The notes under the pieces were generated by a model. That model did not search any database. It was not told the DNA's origin and saw only the letters and a list, made by a program, of their open reading frames with translations. The position numbers and the translations under genes are program-made. A stretch of 64,000 bases of DNA, from positions 62,001 to 126,000 of the forward strand of contig DASWEE010000061.1 of the NCBI GenBank assembly GCA_036394915.1. Direction: 5' to 3'. This DNA is from JACDER01 sp036394915. Lineage in GTDB: Bacteria; Actinomycetota; Thermoleophilia; Gaiellales; Gaiellaceae. Of the stretch, positions 40,445 to 49,792 are shown piece by piece. Each line of letters opens with the position of its first letter. Position 1 is the first letter of the stretch.

Positions 40445-43249
40445 ATGCTCTTCGGCCGCGAGCGTGAGTCCATGCAGATCGACGATGCGCTCGACGCGGC
40501 GAGGGAGCGGCGCAGCGGCGCGCTCGTCATCCGCGGCGAGGCCGGCATCGGCAAGAGCGCACTACTTAACGCCGCCATCGAGCGTGCAGATGACATGCGG
40601 GTCCTCCGCGCGCTCGGCGTCGAGTCCGAGGTGGACATCGCGTTCTCCGGGCTGTACGAGCTCCTCCGCCCAGCGCTCTCGTCGGTCGACACGATTCCCG
40701 AAGCGCAGGCAGTCGCCGTCCGAGCGGCACTGGCACTCGGCGCGGACGTCGTCACCGAGCGCCTCGCCGTCTTCGGCGGCGCCTTGAGTCTGCTTGCGGC
40801 CGTCGCCGAGGAGCAGCCGCTGCTGTGCGTAATCGACGACGCCCACTGGCTCGACGAGGCTTCGGCCGCTGCGATGACCTTCGTCGCGCGCCGCCTCGAC
40901 GCTGACGGCATCGCGATGCTCTTCGGCGTACGGGAGCCCGACGTCCGAGACTTCACCGCGCCGGGAATTCCCGAGCTCCGGCTCGGCGGACTCGATCGGG
41001 CCGCGGCGAGGCAGCTCTTGGCGACGCGACTGCCGGCAGATGCCGGATCGCTCGTCGCAGAGCAACTCATCGAGATCTCGCTCGGAAACCCGCTCGCGCT
41101 GATCGAGCTCCCGTCGGGCCTGACGGCGCCGCAGCTCGCCGGACAGGGACCCCTCGATAAGCAAGTCCGCGCAGGGACAGCCGTGGAGCATGGCTTCCTC
41201 GGCCGTCTCGCTAAGCTCTCGAGTTCGACGCGGCGCGCCCTCCTCGTCGTCGCCGCAAGTGATGTCGCCGAGGTGGGGGCCCTCTCTCGCGCGCTCGCCG
41301 TCCTCGGACTCGATACCCAAAGCCTGGAGCCCGCCGAGCAGCTCGGGCTCGTCACGCTGGCGTCCAGCGTGGATTTCTGCCATCCCCTCGCGCGTTCGGC
41401 GATCTACGCGGCCGCTGAGGCGATCGACCGGAGCGAGGCGCACGGCGCGCTGGCGTTCGCAGCCGACGCCGCGGGCGAGGCCGATCGCCAGGCATGGCAC
41501 CTCGCCGCCTCGGCGCGCGCCCCGGACGAGCAGATCGCGTCCGCCCTTGTCGACGCTGCCGAATCTGCCCGGCACCGAGGGGGCGTTTGGTCGGAAGCGA
41601 AGGCGCTCGAGCGCGCGGCGCGGTTGACGCCGGAGCCGCGGCTTCGCGCACGGCGTCTCGCGCGCGCGGGGGATGCCGCATATCGTGCCGGTCGCCCTGA
41701 GCTCGCGGACGCGCTTCTCGAGGAAGCGGTCGAGGGCGACCTAGAACTCCACGAGCTCGCGCATGCGCAGGCTCGGCGCGCGTACATCCAGGTTGAGCGA
41801 GGGGAGCTAGACGAGGCCCTGGACCTGATGATCGGCGGAGCGAACGACCTCGAACCGACGGATCCGCGCGCGGCGGCGACTCTTCTGACCAACGCGGCAA
41901 CCGCCGCCGACCATCACCGGCTAGACATTCCCTGGTCGATCAGGCTCGCAGAGCGCGCATGGCGGCTAGCTGGCGACGCGGCGGTCGACGATGCGGAGCT
42001 CTGCCACATCGTCTCCTTCCAACGACTGTCTGCCGGCTGCGTACGCGACGCCATGGAACTGGCTTGGCGCTGCGCCGAACTCGTCGAGGACGACTCCGAC
42101 GGTCGCATCGTCGCCGCCGACGCAGCATCGACGCTCTTGTACGCGGGCGAGCACGCTCCGGCACGTCGTCTGCTCGAGCGCGCGGTCGCCGCCAATCGCG
42201 GCTCCGGTGCGCTCGGAGACCTGGGGTACACGCTGCACATCTACGCTCAAGTCGAGTGGTACGACGGCCACCTGCAGCGCGCATACCACCACGCACTCGA
42301 AGCGGTGCAGATCGTTGAGGAGCTCGCCACTCCGCAGACCCTCGACGATTGCCTCTCGCGTCTCGCGATGTTCGAAGCCGTGCTCGGACGGGAAAGCGAC
42401 AGCCGCCGCCACGCGCAGCGCGCGCTCGACTCCGCCCTGCAGCTCGGAGACCGAAAGAACGGAGTGCGTGCACGAAGCGCGCTCGGGATGCTCGCGCTCG
42501 TGACCGGCGACGCGGACGCAGCCGTCGCGCACCTGGCACCCGCGGTCGCGGCGCTCGAGGCGGGTGGCGTCAGGAACCCGAACCAATTCCGAATCCATCC
42601 CGATCTTGTTGAGGCGTACGTCAGGTCGGGCCGGAGGGATGAGGCCAAGCCGGTCGTCGCGTCCCTCGAGCGCCAGGCGCGCGCGACCGGCCTCCCGTGG
42701 ACTCTTGGAGCGGCAACGCGCTGTCGCGCGCTCCTCGTCGACGCGGACGCAGCGGCGGAGGCCGGGTTCCAGGAAGCGCTGCTGCTCCACAAGAGCGCGA
42801 GCGCGTTCGAGCGCGCCCGAACAGAGCTCTGCTTCGGCGAGCAGCTCCGCCGCCGCGGTCACAGACGCGACTCGCGCATGCATCTCGGCGCCGCACTCCA
42901 GGGCTTCGAGGCCAGCGGAGCCACGCCCTGGGCGGAGCGCGCGCGGACAGAGCTCAGAGCATCCGGTCTAACGCTGCGCCGCCGTCAACCCACGGCGCCG
43001 GAACAGCTCACGCCGCGAGAACTCCAGATCGCCCGCCTCGTCGCCGCGGGCAAAACGAACCGCGACGTCGCGGCAACGCTCTTCGTCACCCCGAAGACGG
43101 TCGAGTTCCACCTGACTCGCGTCTACCGGAAGCTGGAAATACACTCGCGCTCGGAACTCGTGCGGCGGATGGCAGGCTACGAGACGGAGGTCGACCTCGC
43201 TGCTCCGCAAGATGCCGAGCGCCGCGAACGCGAAGGCCACTGGACCTGA
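40445..43249 (+). CDS. Large LuxR-family regulator with AAA ATPase (LAL type)
   Basis: A 934-residue STAND regulator. Walker A is VIRGEAGIGKSALL (about residues 28-41), Walker B CVIDDAHWLDE. The ATPase is followed by winged-helix and TPR-like helical repeats (about 300-850). The C-terminal LuxR HTH reads LTPRELQIARLVAAGKTNRDVA and TVEFHLTRVYRKLEIHSRSEL. Such LAL proteins (MalT-like) activate catabolic or secondary-metabolite genes on binding a small ligand plus ATP. ATG 40445 is chosen; TACCCT lies 10 bases before it. It is cargo of the third island, next to the intact tRNA-Lys. Confidence 0.92.
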   Translation: MLFGRERESMQIDDALDAARERRSGALVIRGEAGIGKSALLNAAIERADDMRVLRALGVESEVDIAFSGLYELLRPALSSVDTIPEAQAVAVRAALALGADVVTERLAVFGGALSLLAAVAEEQPLLCVIDDAHWLDEASAAAMTFVARRLDADGIAMLFGVREPDVRDFTAPGIPELRLGGLDRAAARQLLATRLPADAGSLVAEQLIEISLGNPLALIELPSGLTAPQLAGQGPLDKQVRAGTAVEHGFLGRLAKLSSSTRRALLVVAASDVAEVGALSRALAVLGLDTQSLEPAEQLGLVTLASSVDFCHPLARSAIYAAAEAIDRSEAHGALAFAADAAGEADRQAWHLAASARAPDEQIASALVDAAESARHRGGVWSEAKALERAARLTPEPRLRARRLARAGDAAYRAGRPELADALLEEAVEGDLELHELAHAQARRAYIQVERGELDEALDLMIGGANDLEPTDPRAAATLLTNAATAADHHRLDIPWSIRLAERAWRLAGDAAVDDAELCHIVSFQRLSAGCVRDAMELAWRCAELVEDDSDGRIVAADAASTLLYAGEHAPARRLLERAVAANRGSGALGDLGYTLHIYAQVEWYDGHLQRAYHHALEAVQIVEELATPQTLDDCLSRLAMFEAVLGRESDSRRHAQRALDSALQLGDRKNGVRARSALGMLALVTGDADAAVAHLAPAVAALEAGGVRNPNQFRIHPDLVEAYVRSGRRDEAKPVVASLERQARATGLPWTLGAATRCRALLVDADAAAEAGFQEALLLHKSASAFERARTELCFGEQLRRRGHRRDSRMHLGAALQGFEASGATPWAERARTELRASGLTLRRRQPTAPEQLTPRELQIARLVAAGKTNRDVAATLFVTPKTVEFHLTRVYRKLEIHSRSELVRRMAGYETEVDLAAPQDAERREREGHWT

Positions 43250-43461
43250 CCCGTTGACCCTGACCACGCACCAGCTTCGCCGGCAGTCGGGCCCTTCGCG
43301 TGGCGGGCGAGCACCGTCCGTGGGCTCTGGAAGAACTCTGTCACCCCCTGTCACGGAGCTGAACGTGGCGCGGTTGTCGAAGTAGGCTGCTTTCGATCAC
43401 GAGCCCCGACCGGATGCGTTTCGCTGTCACCATGGCCGCACCGCATCCTGGCCTGGCAACA

Positions 43462-43489
43462 GGAAAGGCGCCGTTTCCAGCGCCTTTCC
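43462..43489 (-). terminator. Perfect 10-bp hairpin just 3' of tRNA-Lys
   Basis: Arms GGAAAGGCGC and GCGCCTTTCC with an 8-base loop, four bases past the tRNA 3' end on its strand. A tRNA terminator is the simplest reading. The rest of 43250-43461 has no supported gene. Confidence 0.6.
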
Positions 43490-43493
43490 ACCT

Positions 43494-43566
43494 TGGGCCG
43501 TGAAGGATTCGAACCTTCGACCTTGGGATTAAGAGTCCCCTGCTCTACCAGCTGAGCTAACGGCCC
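43494..43566 (-). tRNA. tRNA-Lys (CTT)
   Basis: Seventy-three bases fold into a full cloverleaf: acceptor GGGCCGT with ACGGCCC, D arm GCTC/GAGC, anticodon loop CTCTTAA (anticodon CTT), T arm GAAGG-TTCGAAT-CCTTC, discriminator A. CCA is not encoded. Its 3' 42 bases are the core of the attachment repeats at 35.6, 31.8 and 28.3 kb, so this gene is the integration target of the neighbouring islands. Confidence 0.97.
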
Positions 43567-43574
43567 GCGGGACG

Positions 43575-43580
43575 TACTGT
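43575..43580 (+). promoter_or_regulatory. Probable -10 box (TACTGT) of wecB
   Basis: TACTGT, 7 bases, then the GTG start at 43588. It lies only 8 bases from the 5' end of tRNA-Lys, so wecB and the tRNA diverge from a very short region. Confidence 0.5.
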
Positions 43581-43587
43581 AGCGAGC

Positions 43588-44652
43588 GTGAAAATCCTCT
43601 CGATCGTCGGGAACAGGCCGCAATTCATCAAATCTGCGCCCCTTTCCGTCGCCCTGTGCGAGCGCGGGATCGACGAGGTCACCCTCCACACCGGGCAGCA
43701 CTACGACGCCGAGCTCTCGCAGGTTTTCTTCGAGGAGCTCGAGCTTCCCGAGCCCGCCTACCGGCTCGGGATCGGCGGGCAGCCGCACGACGAGATGGTC
43801 GCGGCGATGCGTCCGGGAATCCTCCACGCAATCGAGGCCGAGCGGCCGGACTGGGCACTCGTCTACGGCGACACGAGCTCGACGCTCGCCGGCGCCCGCA
43901 CGGCCACGGAAGGCCGCGTTCCGCTCGCCCACGTCGAGGCGGGGATGCGCAGCGGCGACTGGTCGATGCCCGAGGAGCACATTCGCGTCGAGGTCGACCG
44001 GATCTCCGAGCTTCTCTTCTGCCCCGACGAGCGCTCCGCCGAGACGCTCGCCGGTGAAGGCGTCACCGGCAGGATCGAGGTCGTCGGCGACGTGATGGCC
44101 GACGCCTCGTTCCGGCTCGCCCCGATCGCGCGTGAGCGCTCGGACGTGCTCGAGCGGCTCGAGCTCGAGCCGGGCCGTTACGTCGTCGCGACCGTCCACC
44201 GGGAGGCGAACGTCGCGGTAGACCGGTTCCGTCGCATCGCCGACGGCCTCAACCGCCTGTCCGAGCCCGTCGCCTTCCCCGCCCACCCGCGTACGCGCGC
44301 GACGCTCGAGGCGGCGCAGATCTCGCTCGCCCCGCACGTTCGCCTGCTACAGCCGCTCGGCTACCTCGACCTCGCCGCGCTCGCTTCCCGCGCACGCGTG
44401 ATCCTGACCGACTCCGGCGGCCTGCAGAAGGAGGCCTACTGGTACGGCGTGCCGTGCGTGACGCTTCGTCCCTCGACCGAATGGGTGGACACGGTCGAGG
44501 TCGGCGCGAACATCCTCGTCGACGACGACCCCGACCGGATCGTCTCGGCGATCGCACAGGCGCGGATGCCGCCGGACAGGCCGCAGCTCTACGGCGACGG
44601 CAAGGCCTCGGAACGGATCGCTGAGGCGCTCTATACGCTTGTCCGCGGGTGA
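43588..44652 (+). CDS. wecB: UDP-N-acetylglucosamine 2-epimerase
   Basis: A 354-residue cytosolic enzyme that converts UDP-GlcNAc to UDP-ManNAc for surface polysaccharide. Family marks: ILSIVGNRPQFIKSAPLS, LHTGQHYDAELSQVFFEEL, VYGDTSSTLAGA, AHVEAGMRSGDWSMPEEHIRVEVDRIS, TVHREAN and DSGGLQKEAYWYGVPCVTLRPSTEW. The start is GTG 43588. It overlaps the next gene by four bases (GTGA), so the pair is translated together. Confidence 0.95.
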   Translation: MKILSIVGNRPQFIKSAPLSVALCERGIDEVTLHTGQHYDAELSQVFFEELELPEPAYRLGIGGQPHDEMVAAMRPGILHAIEAERPDWALVYGDTSSTLAGARTATEGRVPLAHVEAGMRSGDWSMPEEHIRVEVDRISELLFCPDERSAETLAGEGVTGRIEVVGDVMADASFRLAPIARERSDVLERLELEPGRYVVATVHREANVAVDRFRRIADGLNRLSEPVAFPAHPRTRATLEAAQISLAPHVRLLQPLGYLDLAALASRARVILTDSGGLQKEAYWYGVPCVTLRPSTEWVDTVEVGANILVDDDPDRIVSAIAQARMPPDRPQLYGDGKASERIAEALYTLVRG

Positions 44653-45644
44653 AGAAGCCTGCAGACACGACGGTCGGGGTCGTCGGCCTCGGCTACTGGG
44701 GGCCGAATCTCGCGCGCAACTTCGACGAGCTCGCGCGCCTGACTTGGATCTGCGACGCCGCGCCCGAGCAGTGCGAGCGCCAGGCGACCCGCTTTCCCTC
44801 GGCGCGCGCAACTACGGACTTCGGCGACCTGCTCTCAGACTCCGAGCTCGACGCCGTCGTCATCGCCACCCCGGTGGTCACCCACTTCGACCTGGCCAAG
44901 CGCGCCCTCGAGGCGGGCAAGCACGTTCTCGTCGAGAAGCCGCCGGCGCTGACGGCCGCCGAGGCCGAGGAGCTGCGTGCGCTCGCCCAGGAGCGCGACC
45001 TCGTCCTGATGCCCGGCCACCTCCTCCTCTACCACCCCGGCGTCCAGAAGCTGCGCGAGCTGGTCGACTCGGGAGAGCTGGGCGAGGTCCTCTGCCTGTA
45101 CGGCAATCGTCAGAACCTCGGCAAGATCCGCATGGACGAGAACGCGCTCTGGTCGCTCGGCGTCCACGACCTGTCGGTGATCCTCTACCTCGTCGGCGGC
45201 GAAGAGCCTGCCGAGCTGTGGGCACGCGGGAACGCGTTCCTCACGCCGGGGGTCGAGGACGTCGTCTTCTGCTACCTCCGCTTCCCCTCGGGGAAGATCG
45301 CGCACATGCACCTGTCCTGGCTCGACCCGCACAAGATGCGGAAGATCACCGTCGTCGGCAAGGAGAAGATGGTCGTCTTCGACGACATGGAGCTCGAGCG
45401 CAAGGTGACCGTCTACGAGAAGGCGACCGAGCAGCCTGCGCACAGCTATGGGGAGTGGAGGACTCGCACGGGGGACATCTGGTGCCCGAAGATCCCGAAC
45501 GACGAGCCGCTGCGGCTCGAGTGCCAGTACTTCCTCCAGCTCGTGAGCGGGGACGGAGACCGCGATCGCGTCGCCGCCGACGGGCTGGCGGTCGTGCGGA
45601 CGCTCGAGCAGCTGCAGGCCTCGTTGGAAGCCGTCCCGGCGTGA
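44649..45644 (+). CDS. Gfo/Idh/MocA-family sugar oxidoreductase
   Basis: A 331-residue NAD(P)-dependent dehydrogenase. The Rossmann start is VGVVGLGYWGPNLARNF, and the catalytic EKP stands in GKHVLVEKPPALTA. The C-terminal alpha/beta domain follows (LWSLGVHDLSVILYL with the likely catalytic His). The nearest pathway match is WlbA/WbpB, which oxidises UDP-GlcNAcA or related sugars at C3 before amination. It is coupled with wecB and followed by an acetyltransferase, which fits a nucleotide-sugar pathway. Confidence 0.9.
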   Translation: MKKPADTTVGVVGLGYWGPNLARNFDELARLTWICDAAPEQCERQATRFPSARATTDFGDLLSDSELDAVVIATPVVTHFDLAKRALEAGKHVLVEKPPALTAAEAEELRALAQERDLVLMPGHLLLYHPGVQKLRELVDSGELGEVLCLYGNRQNLGKIRMDENALWSLGVHDLSVILYLVGGEEPAELWARGNAFLTPGVEDVVFCYLRFPSGKIAHMHLSWLDPHKMRKITVVGKEKMVVFDDMELERKVTVYEKATEQPAHSYGEWRTRTGDIWCPKIPNDEPLRLECQYFLQLVSGDGDRDRVAADGLAVVRTLEQLQASLEAVPA

Positions 45645-45670
45645 TCGTCGCTCGCCTTTGGCTCGCTCCC

Positions 45671-45757
45671 GTGGGGGAAACCATGTTTCCCCCACGAGCC
45701 CCCTTCTTAGAACCTGACGTGGGGGAACCTCCGGGTTCCGCCACGCCCCCTCCACAC
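45671..45757. repeat. Palindromic intergenic repeat, variant B, copy 1
   Basis: GTGGGGGAAAC-CAT-GTTTCCCCCAC (45671-45694 region), a spacer with CTTCTTAGAACCTGA, and a second imperfect palindrome GTGGGGGAACC...GGTTCCGCCAC. About 80 bases are nearly identical to 52692-52770. It fills the gap between the oxidoreductase and the acetyltransferase. Confidence 0.8.
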
Positions 45758-45780
45758 GATCACGGGCCAAGGATTGGCCC

Positions 45781-46413
45781 GTGATCGCAGACACCGCCAT
45801 CGTCTATCCCGGGACGAAGATCGGCGACGACTGCCAGATCCTCGACTACGCGGTCGTGGGGAAGCAGCCCTCGCTCTCGCCCCGCTCGACCGCGAAGCGC
45901 GAGGAGCTGCCGCCGCTCGAGCTCGGGCCGGGGACGATCGTGTCGACAGGAGCCGTCGTGTTCGCCGGAACGCGAATCGGCGCGCGCGTCATCATCGGCG
46001 ACCAGGCCTGCGTGCGCGAGCGCTGCAGCGTCGGAGACGACGCCGTCATCGGGCGCGGAGCGTTCGTGGAGAACGACACCACGGTCGGCGCGTCCACGAA
46101 GATCCAGGCCCACGCCTACATCACGGCGTACTGCACGCTCGAGGACGACGTGTTCGTCGCGCCGTGCGTGATCACGACCAACGACAACTTCATGGGCCGG
46201 ACCGAACAGCGCCACGCCCTCCGACGTGGCCCGACGATCAGGCGCGGAGCCCGGATCGGCGGCGGGGCCGTGCTGCTGCCGGGAATCGAGATCGGCGAAG
46301 AAGCATTCGTGGGCGCCGGCGCGGTCGTCCTCCACGACGTTCCCGCCCGGACGGTCGTCGTCGGCAACCCCGCCCGCGAGCTCCGGCAAGTTCCCGAGGA
46401 AGAGCTGCTCTAG
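45781..46413 (+). CDS. Hexapeptide-repeat (left-handed beta-helix) acetyltransferase
   Basis: A 210-residue transferase with repeated [IV]Gxxxx hexapeptides over most of its length (IADTAIVYPGTKIGDDC, GTRIGARVIIGDQACVRERCSVGDDAVIGRGAFVENDTTVGAST, GARIGGGAVLLPGIEIGEEAFVGAGAVV, ending VVVGNPAREL). The fold matches WlbB/WbpD N-acetyltransferases, which acetylate the 3-amino group of UDP-sugars. No aminotransferase is seen in the window. GTG 45781 begins the frame. It is convergent with the subtilase gene (4-base overlap). Confidence 0.88.
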   Translation: MIADTAIVYPGTKIGDDCQILDYAVVGKQPSLSPRSTAKREELPPLELGPGTIVSTGAVVFAGTRIGARVIIGDQACVRERCSVGDDAVIGRGAFVENDTTVGASTKIQAHAYITAYCTLEDDVFVAPCVITTNDNFMGRTEQRHALRRGPTIRRGARIGGGAVLLPGIEIGEEAFVGAGAVVLHDVPARTVVVGNPARELRQVPEEELL

Positions 46414-48056
46414 CTGCGCGCGTACGTCAGCGTGTACGGGCCGGAGTCGCTCGAGGACATCTTTACCTCGACGTAGTACCAACCGCCCGTCCTAGCCCGG
46501 TAGCCGCGGATCCGCTCGGTCGAGCCGAGATGGAACGACTGCGCCACGCGCATCTTTTGTGCAGCGGGAGAGAGATCCACCACGGTCTGGGTGCCCGGCC
46601 TCCAGAGGGCCAGGTTGGAGTTGCCACTGGGAGGACCGCTGAGCGTCAGCGAGACGAACTGATCCTTCCGGAGGCGGATGCGGTAGACGTCGATCGGGTC
46701 GTCCCAGAAGTCGAGGGTGGCGTTGATCGTTCCGCCGGCCCGCGTCCAGATCGTCGACGAGAGCCTGCCGGCGTCGTCGTTCGGCTCACGCGTGTCGGCC
46801 CTCAGATAGGTGCCGGCGGTTGCGAACGCCGCCGCAGCGGTCACGTCGACACGACCCCAGCCGCTCAGGCGGTCGTGGCCGGCACGACAGGCGCGGCAGC
46901 CTGTGCCCGAGTTGACGTCGTCCGCCGAGTGCTCGACGATCCACGAGGCCTGGTCGGATGCGAGGCCGGGGCGAACGCCGAGCACGAGCGCAGCCGCCGC
47001 CGTCGCCATCGGAGCCGCGAATGACGTGCCTTCGGCGTGCCGGAACTCGAACGGCCCGCAGTCCGCGTACCCCTGGTTGACGCACGTCCCGCGGGTCGGT
47101 GCGGTCAGCGCCAGCGGCAGCGTCGAGTAGATCTCGGCTCCGGGGGCCGCGAGGTCGTTGTAGAACGCATCCCGGTTCGAGAACTCGGCGACCGCCCCGG
47201 ACGGCTCGAGCGCGCTGACGCCGACGACGTGGTTCAGCGCGGCCGGATAGCCGGCGAAGTTCCACGGCGACCGGGGCGCCTGGTCGGAGTTGCCGACCGC
47301 CGCGACGACGAGCACGTGCTTGCTGACGGCGTAGCGGATCGCGGCCGCTTCGAGAGGCGAGTACGTGTCCCGCCGCTTCGAGAGGGGGTCGCGCAGCCCG
47401 GCAAGGCTGAGATTGATCACTCGGGCCCCTTGGTTGACGGCCCAGCGGATTGCGCTTGCTTCCGCCTTGAGCGGGATCGTTCCGTCGCTGCGCACCACCT
47501 TCCCGATCATGAGCTGCACCGAAAAGCCGATGCCCGAGATCCCGATGCCGTTGTTCGTCGCCGCCGCGATCTCTCCGGCGACAAAGGTTCCGTGGCCCTG
47601 GGTGTCCGCGACCGAATTCGATTTGACGAAGCTCTTCCAGGCGAAGACCCGGTTCTGAAACTCGGGATGCTTGAGGTCGATTCCCGAGTCGATCACGGCC
47701 ACCTTGACCGGCGGAAGCGGAGGGAGTGCCTGCCAGAAGTCGAAGGCGTGGATCTGGCTCAGGTACCACTGCCGGACCATGAGCGGGTCGTTCGGGACGA
47801 AGGCCAGCTGCCGCGAGGACAACCGCTCGACGTAGCTGATGCCGCGGATGCGGGCCAGCTGCGCGCGCGAGGCGTGGACGTACACCGCGCGCAGGTCGCG
47901 GTCGCGGGAGACGCGGGCACCGCTCGCGCGAGCCACCTGCTCCGAGACGCGGTCGAAGGAGACGCCCTGGCGGACGCCGACGACGAAGCTCTCCGCCGCA
48001 GCTGTCCCCGGAAGCGCGAGCGCAAGGCCGAGGCCGATCAGCGCGAGCCTTCTCAT
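46410..48056 (-). CDS. Exported subtilisin-like serine protease (S8)
   Basis: A 548-residue secreted protease. Signal peptide MRRLALIGLGLALALPGTAAAE, then an inhibitor-like propeptide (FVVGVRQGVSFDRVSEQVARASG). The catalytic triad sits in VAVIDSGID (Asp), GHGTFVAGEI (His) and GTSFAAPMATAAA (Ser). The last about 140 residues form a beta domain of the pre-peptidase C-terminal (PPC) type, after the disulfide-like CRACRAG. ATG 48056 overlaps the stop of the upstream SpoIID-like gene by four bases. Upstream residues in the frame are shadows. Confidence 0.93.
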   Translation of the reverse strand: MRRLALIGLGLALALPGTAAAESFVVGVRQGVSFDRVSEQVARASGARVSRDRDLRAVYVHASRAQLARIRGISYVERLSSRQLAFVPNDPLMVRQWYLSQIHAFDFWQALPPLPPVKVAVIDSGIDLKHPEFQNRVFAWKSFVKSNSVADTQGHGTFVAGEIAAATNNGIGISGIGFSVQLMIGKVVRSDGTIPLKAEASAIRWAVNQGARVINLSLAGLRDPLSKRRDTYSPLEAAAIRYAVSKHVLVVAAVGNSDQAPRSPWNFAGYPAALNHVVGVSALEPSGAVAEFSNRDAFYNDLAAPGAEIYSTLPLALTAPTRGTCVNQGYADCGPFEFRHAEGTSFAAPMATAAAALVLGVRPGLASDQASWIVEHSADDVNSGTGCRACRAGHDRLSGWGRVDVTAAAAFATAGTYLRADTREPNDDAGRLSSTIWTRAGGTINATLDFWDDPIDVYRIRLRKDQFVSLTLSGPPSGNSNLALWRPGTQTVVDLSPAAQKMRVAQSFHLGSTERIRGYRARTGGWYYVEVKMSSSDSGPYTLTYARS

Positions 48057-49669
48057 CCGCCCACCACCCGCAGGACGGAAGAGACGCCGGGCACGAGACC
48101 GTGGCCGAGAGCGACCCGCGCGCGATAGGTCCCCGGGGTGAGGTCGATCGACGCCGTGAACCGCCCGCCCGCGTCGAGCTTCGCCGTCGCGGCCGTCGTC
48201 CACGTCGTCCCCTCGTAGCGCTGGATCGAGACGGTGGCGCCGGCGAAGACCGGCCGGACACGGCCCGTGAGCGCCGATGGGGTCGTCGCCGGATCGAGCT
48301 TGACGAAAGCGGCCACGGAGACCTTGACCGCGGGGCTCGAAGCCTTCCCATCCGAGATGCGATAGGACGCGGTCACCTTCGGCGTGATCGAAGCGGTGAA
48401 GGTCCCGTCCGGCTCGGGAGCGACCGGCGTGACCGACTCCCACGTGCTTCCCGCCAGTCGCTCGATCCGCGCTCCCTTGACCGCGCGGGCGATTCCCGAC
48501 AGTTGGGACTTGATGCCGTAGACGAGCGCCTTCGCCGGTGGGCTCAAGGAAAGGACGCCGATGCTGAACCAGCTCGAGCGGAGGCCGAGCGTGCGGCGCA
48601 GGTCGCTACCCGAGATCGTCCGCTGACCGCTGCTCGTGGTCAACGTTACCGACGTCACGCGCGAGGACGGATTCCGCATGGCCCTGGCGTCGAGCAGCTT
48701 GCCCGCTACGCCGAGCCGGTTCGCGAGAGTGGACGCCTGGTAGACGTAGGGGCCCCAGTCGTGGTACGGCGAGACGGTGTCGTAGGGGTCCGGGACGGAG
48801 ACGAGATAGGGAACCGGGCGCGAGCCCGGAAACGCATCCTGGATCGAAGCCGTCTTTCCTCCGGACGAGGCGTAGAAGTAGGTCGTCGCGGGCTGCCCGT
48901 GGTACGTAAGCACCTTGCCTTTGGTCGCATCGACGGCCGCGCCGGTCGTGAACTCCTCCGCGTCGACCCCGCCGTAGACCTGGCTGCGCGTGTCGGCGAA
49001 GACGTCGTAGGTCGCCCCGCGCTTGCGGGTCGCGACCGCATACGAGCGCGAGGCCACAGCCTGCGTCTTGAGAGCCTCGGCAGGCCAGTCGGAAGAAACC
49101 TCCTGCGAGACGACGCCGCGGACGTAGTCCTCGAGCCCGACGATGTTGACCGCCTGCAGACCGCCTCCCTTCGAGATGACCTGGATCGAGCCCCGATAAC
49201 GTCGCGAGAGCTGGAGCGGAACGCGGCCGGGCGTGAACATGATCGGGCCGGGAAGCGCCTTCGGCGCAGCAGTCGCCTCGACGCGGACCTTCAAGGTCGG
49301 GCCGACCGCGTAGGAGCCGGCGGCGAGCTTGTAGCTCTTCCCGTCCGCGTCACGCACCCGGAAGGGCGCTTGTGAGGAGACGGTCACGCTCGGGACACCG
49401 TCAGAGAGCAGAACGCGAACCTGTCGCACCGTCGTGGAGGTGAGGGCAGTGCCGGGGTAATAGTGCGCGAGGATCTTGGCATAGCCCAGGCCGTGCCTGG
49501 CGTACCCCAGCGCTCCGTACTGACCCATCCCGACGCCGTGGCCCCAGCCGTGCCCGCGAATGACGAACGTGGGGAGCGAAGGTTTCGCTGCAGGCTGAGC
49601 CGCAGCCAGCGCCGAGAGCGCCGTGCCGAGCACTGCGGCGAGAGCTGCAAAGAGGGAACTCCGAAGCAT
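48053..49669 (-). CDS. SpoIID/LytB-domain exported protein
   Basis: A 538-residue protein with a signal peptide (MLRSSLFAALAAVLGTALSALAAAQ). The SpoIID/LytB domain (about 35-390) shows RGHGWGHGVGMGQYGALGYA, NIVGLEDYVRGVVSQEVSSDWPAEALKTQAVASRSYA and the catalytic-type QVYGG and SSGGKTAS. SpoIID is a lytic transglycosylase acting on peptidoglycan. The C-terminal about 130 residues are beta repeats (two similar units, GTFTASITP and GRFTASIDL). It is translationally coupled with the downstream subtilase. No sporulation context is present, so a cell-wall role is assumed. Confidence 0.88.
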   Translation of the reverse strand: MLRSSLFAALAAVLGTALSALAAAQPAAKPSLPTFVIRGHGWGHGVGMGQYGALGYARHGLGYAKILAHYYPGTALTSTTVRQVRVLLSDGVPSVTVSSQAPFRVRDADGKSYKLAAGSYAVGPTLKVRVEATAAPKALPGPIMFTPGRVPLQLSRRYRGSIQVISKGGGLQAVNIVGLEDYVRGVVSQEVSSDWPAEALKTQAVASRSYAVATRKRGATYDVFADTRSQVYGGVDAEEFTTGAAVDATKGKVLTYHGQPATTYFYASSGGKTASIQDAFPGSRPVPYLVSVPDPYDTVSPYHDWGPYVYQASTLANRLGVAGKLLDARAMRNPSSRVTSVTLTTSSGQRTISGSDLRRTLGLRSSWFSIGVLSLSPPAKALVYGIKSQLSGIARAVKGARIERLAGSTWESVTPVAPEPDGTFTASITPKVTASYRISDGKASSPAVKVSVAAFVKLDPATTPSALTGRVRPVFAGATVSIQRYEGTTWTTAATAKLDAGGRFTASIDLTPGTYRARVALGHGLVPGVSSVLRVVGG

Positions 49670-49792
49670 GGCTTTGTACTTCGCCTCGAGGAGCGCGTTT
49701 TCCCGGCCGGAAAGCGGGTTCCCGAGGCATCGTGAGAGTAGCTTACGTTCAGGATCGGCTCCAGTCGGAGCGCCCGGAAAACTCTTACCGTT

